59,168 nucleotides of DNA, from NCBI GenBank assembly GCA_002421915.1, contig DISA01000042.1, positions 34,910-94,077 on the forward strand. Direction: 5' to 3'. This document shows positions 1 through 7,816 of this stretch, in pieces. The notes below the pieces were generated by a model. The model was given only the letters and a program-made list of their open reading frames with translations. It searched no databases and was not told the DNA's origin. Each line of letters opens with the position of its first letter. The stretch's first letter is position 1. Source of the stretch: Gallionellaceae bacterium UBA6222 (GTDB taxonomy: Bacteria; Pseudomonadota; Gammaproteobacteria; Burkholderiales; Gallionellaceae). Position numbers and translations under genes: made by a program.

Positions 1-155
1 GCGAACAGCACGCGCCGGTGCACCGGCTTCAGGCCGTCGCGCACATCCGGCAGCGCGCGCCCCACGATCACGCTCATCGCATAATCGAGGTAAGACTTGC
101 GCATCTCTTCTTCAAGGCTGACTGGCAGGGTTTCTTTGGCGAATTGTTGTTCCAT
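1..155 (-). CDS. gyrA: DNA gyrase subunit A, N-terminal fragment (window edge)
   Basis: Reading the minus strand from the ATG at 155 gives about 51 codons that start MEQQFAKETLPVSLEEEM and continue through SYLDYAMSVIVGRALPDVRD and GLKPVHRRVLF. This is the conserved N-terminus of GyrA, the breakage-reunion subunit of the type II topoisomerase that supercoils DNA. The catalytic tyrosine region and everything downstream lie outside the window, so the fragment is cut by the window edge and not by mutation. The next gene upstream (340-1482) is on the same strand, with a 184-nt gap that probably holds the gyrA promoter. Family identity is certain from these residues; completeness cannot be judged. 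Confidence 0.95.
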   Translation of the reverse strand, partial: MEQQFAKETLPVSLEEEMRKSYLDYAMSVIVGRALPDVRDGLKPVHRRVLF

Positions 156-339
156 GTGCGACCTGATTGATGAGCTGAAGGGGTAAAAAAGCGAAGGTTG
201 CATTCTAGCACAGCAGCCATTCCTGTCGGCTAGCCACCCGTTATCCACCTTGCTATCGGTGTCGCACAGTTGGCAACTTGCGGGCGCAAGGACTCACCCT
301 GCTCAACCCCGCGGGAATAACCCGACGGGATGCGGCTTG

Positions 340-1482
340 CTATTTAGCCGCGAGCCGCCACAGCGAAGTGGTCTCTGCCGCCCGTGCCGCATGGAGCGCG
401 TCGCCGGAATCTGCAACTTTCGGGTGATGCGGCTTCACGTCCATTTTTCCCAGTACCTTCAATCCCGCCGCATCAATCCATCCGAGTAATTCGTCACGGG
501 TACGCAATCCCAGATGTTCGGCCAGATCGGAGAGGATTAACCAGCCCTCGCCCCCCTCATCCAGATGGCCTGCCAGCCCATTGAGGAAACCGCGCAACAT
601 GCGGCTATCAGGGTCAAAGATGGCGTACTCGAGTGGCGAGCTGGGGCGTGCGGGGATCCACGGCGGATTACACACGATAAGCGGGGCGCGCCCTTCGGGA
701 AACAGGTCCGCCTGCACCACTTCCACCTGCGCGGCGAAACCGAGGCGTTCCAGATTCTCACGGGCGCAATTAAGCGCACGCGGGTCTTGGTCGGTGGCGA
801 CGATGCGCCGAATGCCGCGCTTTGCCAGCACGGCGGACAATACGCCCGTGCCTGTGCCGATATCGAACGCCACAGACTTACCCTTCAACGATACGGGTAG
901 CGGCGCGTCGTTCACCAGCCCGACATATTCGCCGCGTACCGGCGAGAACACGCCGTAGTGCGGGTGGATGCGCGCATCCAGGGCGGGAATCTCCACCCCG
1001 TTCTTGCGCCATTCGTGGGCGCCGATCAATCCTTGCAGTCCGCGCAGTGACGCGACATATGGCTCTGCGCCTGCGCCGTAAGCCTCCGTGCAGGCAGCAC
1101 GCGTATCGGGCGCGCGGCGCAAAGGCACGCTGTGATCCGCCCCGAACGACAGCAACAACATGCCCAAGGTGCGGGCGCGCTGCGATTGGGCCTGGCGGTA
1201 CAAATGGAAAGCTTCAGTCAAGGTGGCGGGTTGTGGCTTGGCCTTGCGCGGTTTCTCGTCCGCACGGCGCGCCATAGCTTGCAGCAACTGGCGTGCATTC
1301 TGAAAGTCACCCCGCCACAACAGCGCAGTGCCCTCGCAGGCCATGCGGTAGGCAACGTCCGCCGTAATACGATCATCGGCCACTTCTACCCGTTTTGGCG
1401 GCGGTGTGCCTGCTTCAGAACGCCAGCGTGCAGATCTTTCTTCGCCACCCTCGTTCCAGCGGATGATGGGGAAATCGATCAT
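340..1482 (-). CDS. class I SAM-dependent methyltransferase (HemK/RlmG-like fold)
   Basis: 380 residues. The C-terminal half is a Rossmann methyltransferase: motif I DIGTGTGVL at residues 207-215 binds SAM, the acidic end of strand 2 is in ATDQDPRALN, and the catalytic NPPW lies at 272-275. The NPPW tetrapeptide is typical of N6-adenine, N2-guanine and glutamine-N5 methyltransferases (PrmC, RsmC and RlmG relatives), so the substrate is probably a nucleobase or a protein glutamine. The N-terminal ~190 residues match no domain I recognise and may bind the substrate. It is too divergent to call prmC. It stands alone, upstream of gyrA and divergent from ubiG. The ATG at 1482 is the only good start I see. 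Confidence 0.75.
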   Translation of the reverse strand: MIDFPIIRWNEGGEERSARWRSEAGTPPPKRVEVADDRITADVAYRMACEGTALLWRGDFQNARQLLQAMARRADEKPRKAKPQPATLTEAFHLYRQAQSQRARTLGMLLLSFGADHSVPLRRAPDTRAACTEAYGAGAEPYVASLRGLQGLIGAHEWRKNGVEIPALDARIHPHYGVFSPVRGEYVGLVNDAPLPVSLKGKSVAFDIGTGTGVLSAVLAKRGIRRIVATDQDPRALNCARENLERLGFAAQVEVVQADLFPEGRAPLIVCNPPWIPARPSSPLEYAIFDPDSRMLRGFLNGLAGHLDEGGEGWLILSDLAEHLGLRTRDELLGWIDAAGLKVLGKMDVKPHHPKVADSGDALHAARAAETTSLWRLAAK

Positions 1483-1653
1483 TGCGACGGAAATGGGGCT
1501 TGGAATGAAAGGTTATGTGGCATGACTTGGGTTCGCAACCGGGCTCCGCACCGTATCCACTCGCCCGCCCCCGGTCAATAGGCCAAACAACTCTTTTTAA
1601 TTCGGCGGGGTTTTGCTACATTCCACGCACGCCTTCATCAACGGTCGATTACC

Positions 1654-2349
1654 ATGTCCAACGCCGATCCCATCGAACTTGAAAAATTCTCGCAGCTCGC
1701 CCACAAGTGGTGGGATCCGAACAGCGAGTTCAAGCCCTTGCACCAGATCAACCCCCTGCGCCTGGCTTATATCGACCGCATCGCGCCGCTCTCCGGCAAA
1801 AGCGCGCTCGATGTCGGCTGCGGCGGCGGCATCCTGAGCGAGGCACTGGCGGATGCGGGCGCAACGGTGACAGGCATCGACCTCGCCGACAAATCGCTGC
1901 AAGTCGCCAAGCTGCATCTGCTGGAGAGCGGCAAACAGGTGGAATACCGCAAGGTGGCAGTGGAAGAGCTTGCCAAAGAACACCCTGCACACTATGACGT
2001 GGTGACCTGCATGGAGATGCTGGAGCATGTACCCGATCCGGCGGCAATCGTCGCTGCCTGCGCCAAGCTGGTGAAACCCGGCGGATATGTGTTCTTCTCC
2101 ACCCTCAACCGCAATCCGAAGTCTTATCTGTTCGCGATCATCGGCGCGGAATACGTGTTAAACCTGCTGCCGCGCGGCACGCACGACTACGCCAGATTCA
2201 TCAAACCGTCCGAACTGGCGCAATGGTGCCGCGATGCAGGCTTGAATGTGCGCGAGGTCACGGGCATGAGTTACAACCCGCTGGACCGGTCCTATTCGCT
2301 CGGACGCGACACCGGCGTCAACTATTTACTCGCCAGCCAACGTGGTTGA
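1654..2349 (+). CDS. ubiG: ubiquinone biosynthesis O-methyltransferase
   Basis: 231 residues, the normal UbiG length. It carries the SAM-binding motif DVGCGGGILSE at residues 53-63, the family N-terminus EKFSQLAHKWWDP, and the UbiG-typical MEMLEHVPDP and PRGTHDYARFIKPSEL segments. UbiG performs both O-methylations of the ubiquinone ring and acts at the inner membrane with other Ubi proteins. Its last 8 bases overlap the GTG start of the phosphatase gene gph, so the two are translationally coupled; ubiG-gph is a common betaproteobacterial pair. The start is the ATG at 1654; no earlier in-frame start fits the family N-terminus. Confidence 0.95.
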   Translation: MSNADPIELEKFSQLAHKWWDPNSEFKPLHQINPLRLAYIDRIAPLSGKSALDVGCGGGILSEALADAGATVTGIDLADKSLQVAKLHLLESGKQVEYRKVAVEELAKEHPAHYDVVTCMEMLEHVPDPAAIVAACAKLVKPGGYVFFSTLNRNPKSYLFAIIGAEYVLNLLPRGTHDYARFIKPSELAQWCRDAGLNVREVTGMSYNPLDRSYSLGRDTGVNYLLASQRG

Positions 2350-2995
2350 TGCCGTCCTCTTCGATCTCGACGGCACGTTTGCCGACACTGCTCCCGATCT
2401 GGGCGAGGCGCTGAACCATGTCCGCGCCCTGCGCAATCTTCCTCCCCTGCCGTTGGAAGTCATCCGTCCGCAAGCCTCGCACGGCTCGCGCGGTCTGCTC
2501 AAACTCGGACTCGACCTCGATCCCGGCACACCGGACTATGACACCCTGCGCGATGCTTTTCTGCAACACTACGAAGAGCACCTGTGCGACCGCACCAAGG
2601 TTTTTTCCGGTATGTCTGCATTGCTCAACGAACTCGAACAACGCGACCTGCCGTGGGGCATCGTCACCAACAAACCGCACCGCTTTACCGTGCCACTGAT
2701 GGAAAAACTCGGTTACGCCGCGCGCGCGGCATGCCTGGTCAGCGGCGACACCTGCGCCGAGGCCAAGCCACATCCCGCACCATTGTTGTACGCCGCCAAA
2801 TTGATGGGGGTCGCTGCCAATCGCTGCCTTTACCTTGGCGACGACCTGCGCGACATGCAGGCTGCCCGGTCTGCCCAAATGATTGGCATCATCGCTGCCT
2901 ACGGCTATCTCGCCGCCAATACCGAGCTGCGCGACTGGCCTGCCGCCGGCAGCGTGCAAACTCCGTTTGCTTTGTTGCGCTACCTTGCACTGTGA
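2342..2995 (+). CDS. gph: phosphoglycolate phosphatase (HAD family)
   Basis: 217 residues of the haloacid dehalogenase superfamily. Motif I is DLDGT at residues 8-12 (nucleophile Asp8, acid/base Asp10), motif II is IVTNKP, the conserved Lys is in EAKPHPAPL, and the metal-binding motif is LGDDLRDMQAA. The cap domain lies between motifs I and II. Gph removes phosphate from 2-phosphoglycolate produced during oxidative DNA repair or by Rubisco. It begins with GTG inside the end of ubiG (8-nt overlap), which indicates coupled translation. The family is certain; the exact substrate rests on the ubiG neighbourhood and similarity to Gph. Confidence 0.88.
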   Translation: MVDAVLFDLDGTFADTAPDLGEALNHVRALRNLPPLPLEVIRPQASHGSRGLLKLGLDLDPGTPDYDTLRDAFLQHYEEHLCDRTKVFSGMSALLNELEQRDLPWGIVTNKPHRFTVPLMEKLGYAARAACLVSGDTCAEAKPHPAPLLYAAKLMGVAANRCLYLGDDLRDMQAARSAQMIGIIAAYGYLAANTELRDWPAAGSVQTPFALLRYLAL

Positions 2996-3046
2996 ACCCC
3001 GGGCTCCCTCCGGTATGATATCCGCACCGATTGCGAGGATGGCAGC

Positions 3047-4447
3047 ATGAGTGAAAAACAAAGCAACGATACAACGGCAGCCAGCCAAGGCGACATCCAA
3101 GCCATCCTGCACAAGGTCATCATCGCCCACCAGCAGGCCCTCGCCCTGCTGCAACAAACCGAAACCGCCTATAGCCGTCTGGTTCCGCACCAGCTGCTCA
3201 GCCTGTTGCAGGCCAGAAGTATCGTTGATGTCAAACTGGGCGATCAGGTCGAGCGCAAAATGACCATCATGTTCTCCGATATCCGCGATTTCACACCCCT
3301 GTCAGAATCAATGACCCCGGCGGAGAATTTCGAATTCATCAACTCCTACCTGAGCCAGATGGAGCCGGTAATCAGCCGCCACCACGGCATCATCGACAAA
3401 TATATCGGTGATGCCATCATGGCCCTGTTCGAGAAGGGTGCGGACGAGGCGCTGAACGGCGCCATAGACATGCTGGAAAGACTCGCCTACTACAACGCCG
3501 GGCGACAACGCGCCGGCTACCAGCCGATCCAGATCGGCATCGGCCTCAACAGCGGCATGGTAATGATCGGCACCGTGGGTGGCATCAACCGTATGGACAG
3601 TACCGTGATCGGCGATGCGGTCAACCTGGCTGCGCGACTTGAAGAAGCAACCAAGATCTACGACACCCCGCTCATCATCAGCCACAATACCCTGTACGAT
3701 CTCGACACGCCTGCAGCCTACCACTTCCGCTTTCTCGACCGCATCCGCGTCAAAGGCAAATCGCAACCGCTCTCCATTTACGAAGTGTTCGACAACGACG
3801 CGCCCGAACTGCGCCAACAGAAAACCGATACCCGGGAGGATTTTGAACAGGCTGTCGCCTACTATCATCTAAAAGACATCACCTTGGCGCTGCCCCGTTT
3901 CGAACGCTGTGTCACCCTTTGCCCGGACGACGTTCCTGCCCGTATCTATCTCGAACGCTGCCGGGAATATCAGGCCACGCAACGCCACCTTGGGACAGCC
4001 GAACTCGACACCGCCCTTTTGTGGAAAGAAAAATTTGAGACCGGTATCGAACAGATCGATATCGCCCACCAGGCCCTGTTGCAACGTATCAACCAGCTCG
4101 CCACCCGCATCCGGCAACACGAAATGATCGATTTTGATGATCTATTCCTCTACATGCAGCGGCACTGCGACACGACCTTCCCCTTCGAGGAAGAATTGAT
4201 GCGCGAGCACCTTTACCCCTTTATCGATGGCCATATCCATGAACACCTGCACTTCATCGCAAACTATCGTGATCTGCAAAGCCAATTCTCCAGTGGCCTG
4301 CATGACCAACGCTACCTCGCCTATCGCACCGAATTACTGCTGCTCGACTGGTTTTCCTCGCATGCCACCAAGGCCGACCGCCATTTCGCCCGCCACATGC
4401 AAAACACTCCGCCACGGCAAACTGCTACAATCCCGTCCGCCAAGTAA
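3047..4447 (+). CDS. class III nucleotide cyclase fused to a C-terminal hemerythrin domain
   Basis: 466 residues in three parts. Residues 70-250 form a class III adenylate/guanylate cyclase domain, with the two metal aspartates in SDIRD (Asp78) and GDA (Asp122), the purine-site lysine in DKYIGD (Lys118), and the NLAARLE motif that carries transition-state residues; all key positions are present. Residues ~260-310 look like a short TPR-like helical linker. Residues ~325-450 match bacteriohemerythrin: IDIAHQAL (His341), EEELMREHLYP, the HIHEH cluster at 396-400, and HATKAD (His439, Asp444), the usual di-iron ligands. No membrane segment is seen, so it is cytosolic. An O2- or iron-dependent control of cAMP/cGMP synthesis is inference. 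The start has an upstream SD (GAGGA) and the gene lies just before ssrA. Confidence 0.87.
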   Translation: MSEKQSNDTTAASQGDIQAILHKVIIAHQQALALLQQTETAYSRLVPHQLLSLLQARSIVDVKLGDQVERKMTIMFSDIRDFTPLSESMTPAENFEFINSYLSQMEPVISRHHGIIDKYIGDAIMALFEKGADEALNGAIDMLERLAYYNAGRQRAGYQPIQIGIGLNSGMVMIGTVGGINRMDSTVIGDAVNLAARLEEATKIYDTPLIISHNTLYDLDTPAAYHFRFLDRIRVKGKSQPLSIYEVFDNDAPELRQQKTDTREDFEQAVAYYHLKDITLALPRFERCVTLCPDDVPARIYLERCREYQATQRHLGTAELDTALLWKEKFETGIEQIDIAHQALLQRINQLATRIRQHEMIDFDDLFLYMQRHCDTTFPFEEELMREHLYPFIDGHIHEHLHFIANYRDLQSQFSSGLHDQRYLAYRTELLLLDWFSSHATKADRHFARHMQNTPPRQTATIPSAK

Positions 4448-4458
4448 CAAACCGAACC

Positions 4459-4827
4459 GGGGGCGACCTGGCTTCGACGTGGGTTGCAAAGCAGTGCAGG
4501 GCATACCGAGGACCCGCCACCTCGTAAATCAGCTGGAAAACCAATAGTCGCAAACGACGAAAAGTACGCTCTAGCCGCTTAACCGGTTAGACCTCACACC
4601 CCGCTTTCCGTGGAGGGGCTCAAGGCCGTAAGGCCGCGATGAGTGAGGTCATTTACACGGAATCGTGTTGTGCAGGGTCACTTTGCACCGCATTAAATTT
4701 AGGTGACTCGTCCAGTAGCAGCCTGTCGGTTGGCGTCTGCCGGATAAAATCAAATAACCTGACTAAGTATGTAGAACTGTCTGTAGAGGACTTGCGGACG
4801 GGGGTTCAATTCCCCCCGCCTCCACCA
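4459..4827 (+). ncRNA. ssrA: transfer-messenger RNA (tmRNA)
   Basis: One-piece tmRNA of 369 nt. The 5' end GGGGGCGACCTGGC pairs over 7 bp (one G-U) with 3' CGCCTCC, followed by ACCA. The T-arm is at 4800-4817. The tag reading frame runs GCA at 4550 to TAA at 4580-4582 and encodes ANDEKYALAA, close to the enterobacterial tag ANDENYALAA. tmRNA rescues stalled ribosomes together with SmpB. The 3' end is the integration target of the island that follows, so the last ~40 nt double as an attachment site. The encoded CCA and full acceptor pairing show the gene stays functional after integration. Confidence 0.97.
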
Positions 4828-4829
4828 AT
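4788..4829 (+). other. left attachment site (ssrA 3' end)
   Basis: The T-arm and acceptor end of ssrA. GGTTCAATTCCC at 4803-4814 is followed 7 nt later by CCACCA (4822-4827). The same two blocks with the same 7-nt gap recur at 15578-15602, and CCCCCGCC plus CCACCAAT recurs at 13817-13832. tmRNA 3' ends are known targets of P4-type integrases. The exact crossover cannot be fixed from sequence alone. Confidence 0.65.
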
Positions 4830-4862
4830 AACCAGTCCGGTGCAATCCGGCGAAGTACACGA

Positions 4863-4897
4863 AACCCGCACAAAGCCGAGCTTTCTGCGGGTTTTTT
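4863..4897 (+). terminator. Rho-independent terminator after ssrA
   Basis: A stem of AACCCGCA (4863-4870) with TGCGGGTT (4886-4893), extended inward by AAAG/CTTT, runs into a T tract up to 4897. It lies 36 nt after the tmRNA CCA and before the integrase promoter. A related but shorter hairpin (13865-13888) follows the second att-like site, so the terminator seems to travel with the element. Confidence 0.8.
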
Positions 4898-4931
4898 GTT
4901 TCCTAGCGTCCAATCCCGTACATTGACATCC

Positions 4932-4962
4932 GGGGGCAACTGGGGGCAACATCGGGGGCAAC
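4932..4962 (+). repeat. three GGGGGCAAC direct repeats (putative integrase arm sites, left)
   Basis: GGGGGCAAC occurs at 4932-4940, 4942-4950 and 4954-4962. Inverted copies lie at 4982-4990, directly before the int ATG, and at 5102-5110. The same word occurs twice at the other end of the element (13736-13744, 13748-13756). Short direct repeats near both ends of an integrative element, beside int, are typical of arm-type integrase sites. The role here is inferred. Confidence 0.6.
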
Positions 4963-4990
4963 TGACCTACCGACAGAAGGAGTTGCCCCC
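4954..4990 (+). promoter_or_regulatory. hairpin enclosing the integrase Shine-Dalgarno
   Basis: GGGGGCAACT (4954-4963) can pair perfectly over 10 bp with AGTTGCCCCC (4981-4990), which abuts the ATG at 4991. The SD AAGGAG (4977-4982) lies in the loop edge and stem. The same arrangement is kept upstream of the second integrase stump (13935-13944 with 13962-13971). The structure could limit integrase translation, or the repeat could be an autorepression site. Confidence 0.5.
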
Positions 4991-6235
4991 ATGTCCCTGA
5001 CCGATACCGCGATCCGCAACGCCAAGCCCGGCATTACGCCGACCGGAAAAGCAACCGCCAAACCCTACAAGATGGGCGATACCGGCGGCCTGTATCTGGA
5101 AGTTGCCCCCAGTGGGGGCAAGTGGTGGCGGTTGAAGTATCGCCACGGCGGGAAGGAAAAGCGGCTTTCCCTTGGTGTATATCCTGACGTGAGTTTGAAG
5201 GATGCCCGGCAACGCCGCGACGATGCCCGCAAGCTGCTGGCGAACGACATAGACCCGGCAGAAAATCGCAAGGCCGCGAAAGCCGCCAAGGTTGAGCGGG
5301 CGGGCAACAGCTTCGAGGTAATCGCCCGTGAGTGGTATGCAAAGAACTCACCCAACTGGGCAGAGAATCACGGCAAGCGCATCCTGCAGCGCTTTGAGCG
5401 CGACCTGTTCCCGTGGATCGGTGGCCGCCCGATTGCCGAGATAACCGCCCCCGAACTGCTGGCCGTGTTGCGCCGGATCGAGGAACGCGGCGCGGTGGAA
5501 ACCGCGCACCGTGCGCACCAGAACTGCGGGCAGGTGTTCCGCTATGCCATCGCAACCGGGCGAGCCGAGCGCGACCCTTCCCCCGACCTCAAGGGCGCAT
5601 TGCCCCCGGTGAAAGAAAAACACCTTGCCGCCATCACCGACCCCAAGGCCATCGGCGCACTGCTGCGCGCAATTGATGATTACCAGGGGCAGTTTGTAAC
5701 AAAATGCGCCCTGCGTCTCGCCCCTTTGGTGTTCGTGCGCCCTGGCGAACTGCGCAAGGCCGAGTGGATAGAGTTTGACCTGGACAAAGCCGAGTGGAAC
5801 ATCCCCGCCGAACGGATGAAGATGCGCGAGCCGCACCTGGTTCCACTGGCTGCGCAAGCTGTGGCGATCCTGCGCGAGCTTCATTCCCTTACTGGTGGCG
5901 GTAAGTACGTGTTCCCCGGCGCACGTACTACCAAGCGCCCGATGAGCGATAACGCCATCCTCGCCGCCCTGCGGCGCATGGGTTTTGCCAAGGATGAAAT
6001 GAGCGGCCACGGCTTCCGGGCAATGGCGCGCACCGTACTGGATGAAGTGCTGCAGGTGCGCCCGGATTATATCGAGCACCAGTTAGCCCACGCCGTGCGC
6101 GATCCGAACGGGCGGGCATACAACCGCACCGCGCACCTGGACGAGCGCCGCAAGATGATGCAGCTATGGGCGGACTATCTGGACAAGCAAAAAGCCGGGG
6201 CGGAAGTCATCCCGCTGCATGGCGCTGCAGCATGA
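4991..6235 (+). CDS. int: P4-type tyrosine recombinase/integrase
   Basis: 414 residues, the normal length for P4-family integrases. An N-terminal DUF4102-like arm-binding domain (about 1-95, with GDTGGLYLEV and KWWRLKYR) is followed by a core-binding SAM-like domain and the catalytic domain. The catalytic set is complete: Arg250 in RPGELR, Lys277, His340 and Arg343 in HGFR, His367 in HQLAH, and the nucleophile Tyr377 in RAYNRT. It integrates and excises the element at the ssrA 3' end and is transcribed away from ssrA. The start is the ATG at 4991 with SD AAGGAG. A related stump (13972-14127) shares the first ~50 residues with several substitutions. Confidence 0.95.
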   Translation: MSLTDTAIRNAKPGITPTGKATAKPYKMGDTGGLYLEVAPSGGKWWRLKYRHGGKEKRLSLGVYPDVSLKDARQRRDDARKLLANDIDPAENRKAAKAAKVERAGNSFEVIAREWYAKNSPNWAENHGKRILQRFERDLFPWIGGRPIAEITAPELLAVLRRIEERGAVETAHRAHQNCGQVFRYAIATGRAERDPSPDLKGALPPVKEKHLAAITDPKAIGALLRAIDDYQGQFVTKCALRLAPLVFVRPGELRKAEWIEFDLDKAEWNIPAERMKMREPHLVPLAAQAVAILRELHSLTGGGKYVFPGARTTKRPMSDNAILAALRRMGFAKDEMSGHGFRAMARTVLDEVLQVRPDYIEHQLAHAVRDPNGRAYNRTAHLDERRKMMQLWADYLDKQKAGAEVIPLHGAAA

Positions 6236-6264
6236 TCCACTCCGTTTTGCGTCCCGCCCTTATC

Positions 6265-6414
6265 AAAAACAGGTGGGGCAGGTTGGGGCAGTCGGGGCAG
6301 CCCGCCGTTATTGGGTTCGCGCTGCCCCAACTTTTCCAAACCGAGTTGGGGCAGTTGGGGCAACCTGTCCGAGGGTGTCCAACGCCGTCCGGTGATTCTC
6401 CGCAAAACCGATGC
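6265..6414. repeat. left arm of 150-bp inverted repeat, iteron block
   Basis: This stretch is the reverse complement of 12832-12981. The outer 53 bp (6265-6317 and 12929-12981) are identical and the next 97 bp are about 80% identical with no length change. It carries six copies of a TTGGGGCAG-type iteron: starts at 6273, 6283 and 6292 (forward), 6322 (reverse), 6346 and 6355 (forward), with 9-10 bp spacing within tandem groups. Together with the Toprim/helicase gene this suggests a replication origin. Apart from this block I see nothing in the 6236-6542 gap. Confidence 0.75.
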
Positions 6415-6542
6415 GAATGCTCAAAGCCTTATGGAATGGGCGCGCGAAGGGGTTTCCCTGCCGCCCATTCTCACGGCGGAATGCGGGTTGCAGCGCGGTT
6501 GCCGATGCAAAATGCAAGATATGATTTAGCCAAACCGGCCAG

Positions 6543-6571
6543 TTTGCATAAGTAACGCTATAGGTTACAAT
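6543..6571 (+). promoter_or_regulatory. higBA promoter with internal operator
   Basis: A -35 TTTGCA (6543-6548), a 17-bp spacer and a -10 TACAAT (6566-6571). An inverted repeat GTAAC-7-GTTAC (6552-6556, 6564-6568) lies in the spacer and overlaps the -10, a good site for the HigA antitoxin. Only 5 nt separate the -10 from the higB ATG and there is no SD. Confidence 0.6.
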
Positions 6572-6576
6572 GTGCC

Positions 6577-6855
6577 ATGATTAAGAGCTTCAAACACAAA
6601 GGGCTTGAGCGGCTGTTTACCAAAGGCACGGCCAGCGGTGTGCAAGCCGATTACGCCCCGCGCATCACCATGCAGCTTGATGCCATAGATGCAGCGGAAC
6701 AGGTGGCCGAACTGGATTTGCCCGGCTTCCGCCTGCACCGGCTGAAAGGCGACAAGCGCAACCTGTGGAGCGTGAGAGTATCGGCCAACTGGCGCATTAC
6801 GTTTGAGTTTGAAAACGGTGACGCCTACATTCTGGACTTGGAGGATTACCACTGA
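6577..6855 (+). CDS. higB: HigB-type toxin (RelE/ParE superfamily mRNA interferase)
   Basis: 92 residues with the compact HigB fold. LDLPGFRLHRLKGDKR is followed by WSVRVSANWRITFEFENG and the C-terminal DLEDYH, which match the HigB family that cuts mRNA on the ribosome. It overlaps the antitoxin gene by one base (TGATG), the toxin-first order usual for higBA. It sits on the island, where it can act as a stability module. The start is ATG 6577, with no SD and a -10 element 5 nt upstream, so the mRNA may be leaderless. The basic and aromatic surface residues of the active site appear intact. Confidence 0.9.
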   Translation: MIKSFKHKGLERLFTKGTASGVQADYAPRITMQLDAIDAAEQVAELDLPGFRLHRLKGDKRNLWSVRVSANWRITFEFENGDAYILDLEDYH

Positions 6856-7157
6856 TGAACACATTGCGAAACAAGAACCGCACCCCCACCCACCCCGGCG
6901 CATTGCTGCGCGAGGTAGTGTTGCCCGAGCTGGGAATCACGCAGGGCGAATTTGCCGACCGGCTGGGCGTATCGCGCCGTACCGTGTCCGAAATCCTGCA
7001 CGAACGCCGCCCCATTACGCCCGACATGGCAATCCGCCTGGGCAAGCTGCTGGGCAATGGCGCGGGGTTGTGGCTGCGGATGCAACAGGCCGTGGACGTG
7101 TGGACGCTGGAACAGGAAGGCGATTATTCCGACATTCACCAACTCAAAGCCGCATAG
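6855..7157 (+). CDS. higA: HigA-type antitoxin (XRE family)
   Basis: 100 residues. After the family N-terminus THPGALLREVVLPELGIT comes an XRE helix-turn-helix (GEFADRLGVSRRTVSEILHE, about residues 31-50) and the PITPDMAIRLGKLLG segment typical of HigA. It neutralises the HigB toxin and is expected to repress the operon through the GTAAC/GTTAC operator at 6552-6568. Its ATG overlaps the higB stop. A hairpin (7198-7225) follows the gene. Confidence 0.93.
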   Translation: MNTLRNKNRTPTHPGALLREVVLPELGITQGEFADRLGVSRRTVSEILHERRPITPDMAIRLGKLLGNGAGLWLRMQQAVDVWTLEQEGDYSDIHQLKAA

Positions 7158-7197
7158 AACACCGCGCCCCTGACGCGGCATATTCAGGGAAAGCGAA

Positions 7198-7225
7198 GCC
7201 GCCCGATGCGCTAACATCGGACGGC
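7198..7225 (+). terminator. stem-loop after higA, possible weak terminator
   Basis: GCCG (7198-7201) pairs with CGGC (7222-7225) and CCGATG (7203-7208) with CATCGG (7215-7220) around a 6-nt loop. No T tract follows, so it may only protect the mRNA end or pause the polymerase. Confidence 0.35.
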
Positions 7226-7261
7226 CTCTAACCGCAACGCAACCTAACCGGAGGTGGCATC

Positions 7262-7810
7262 ATGGCTGCAACGGATTCTAGCATCACACCACAACGCGCC
7301 CGAGAGGATCGGGCGATCTATCGAGCCATGCACTTGCTGGAAAAACGCTTGCGCAAGCCTGGCGAATCATTCAACAACCCCAAAGCAGTGCGGCAATATC
7401 TTGCCTTGCACTTGGCGGGTTTTGAGCGCGAGGTGTTTTCCGCCTTGTGGCTGGATGCGCAACACTGCTTGATTGCGGCGGAACATTTGTTTGCTGGGAC
7501 GCTCACCCAAACGTCAGTTTATCCGCGTGAGGTGGCGCGGCGTTGCTTGCAGTTGAATGCCGCCGCTGTCATCTTTGCGCACAACCACCCAAGCGGAATT
7601 GCCGAACCCAGCGAGGCGGATTTACTATTGACGCGCGCCCTGATGGATACCCTTGCGCTGTTTGATGCTCGGGTGTTGGATCATTTCATCGTGGCCGGAT
7701 CGGGTGCGGTATCGCTTGCGGAAATTGGCTTACTGGGCGAGGTGAGTTTTCCAAGCAAAGAAGTGCAACCGGCCGCGCCGAAGAAGAAGCGGAAGCGGGC
7801 GAACGCATAA
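7262..7810 (+). CDS. RadC-like JAB/MPN domain protein, short mobile-element form
   Basis: 182 residues. The RadC MPN (JAMM) motif is complete: HNHPSG followed by SEAD gives His-x-His-Pro-Ser-Gly-x6-Ser-x2-Asp, and the upstream metal-motif Glu region is in FEREVFSALWLD. The usual N-terminal helix-hairpin-helix of chromosomal RadC is missing, as in many element-borne copies. The C-terminus ends in a lysine/arginine-rich tail (KKKRKR) that could contact nucleic acid. The function of RadC proteins is unsettled; a link with recombination or element upkeep is only suggested by its frequent presence on islands. The start has SD GGAGG. Confidence 0.85.
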   Translation: MAATDSSITPQRAREDRAIYRAMHLLEKRLRKPGESFNNPKAVRQYLALHLAGFEREVFSALWLDAQHCLIAAEHLFAGTLTQTSVYPREVARRCLQLNAAAVIFAHNHPSGIAEPSEADLLLTRALMDTLALFDARVLDHFIVAGSGAVSLAEIGLLGEVSFPSKEVQPAAPKKKRKRANA

Positions 7811-7816
7811 CCGAGT

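Noticed and set aside
4639..4926. 95-codon open frame over the end of ssrA
   Set aside because: It crosses the mature tmRNA and the terminator. The tmRNA structure explains the sequence.
6273..6363. CRISPR-like short repeats
   Set aside because: Units are 9-10 bp, partly inverted and without spacers of constant length. They are iterons.
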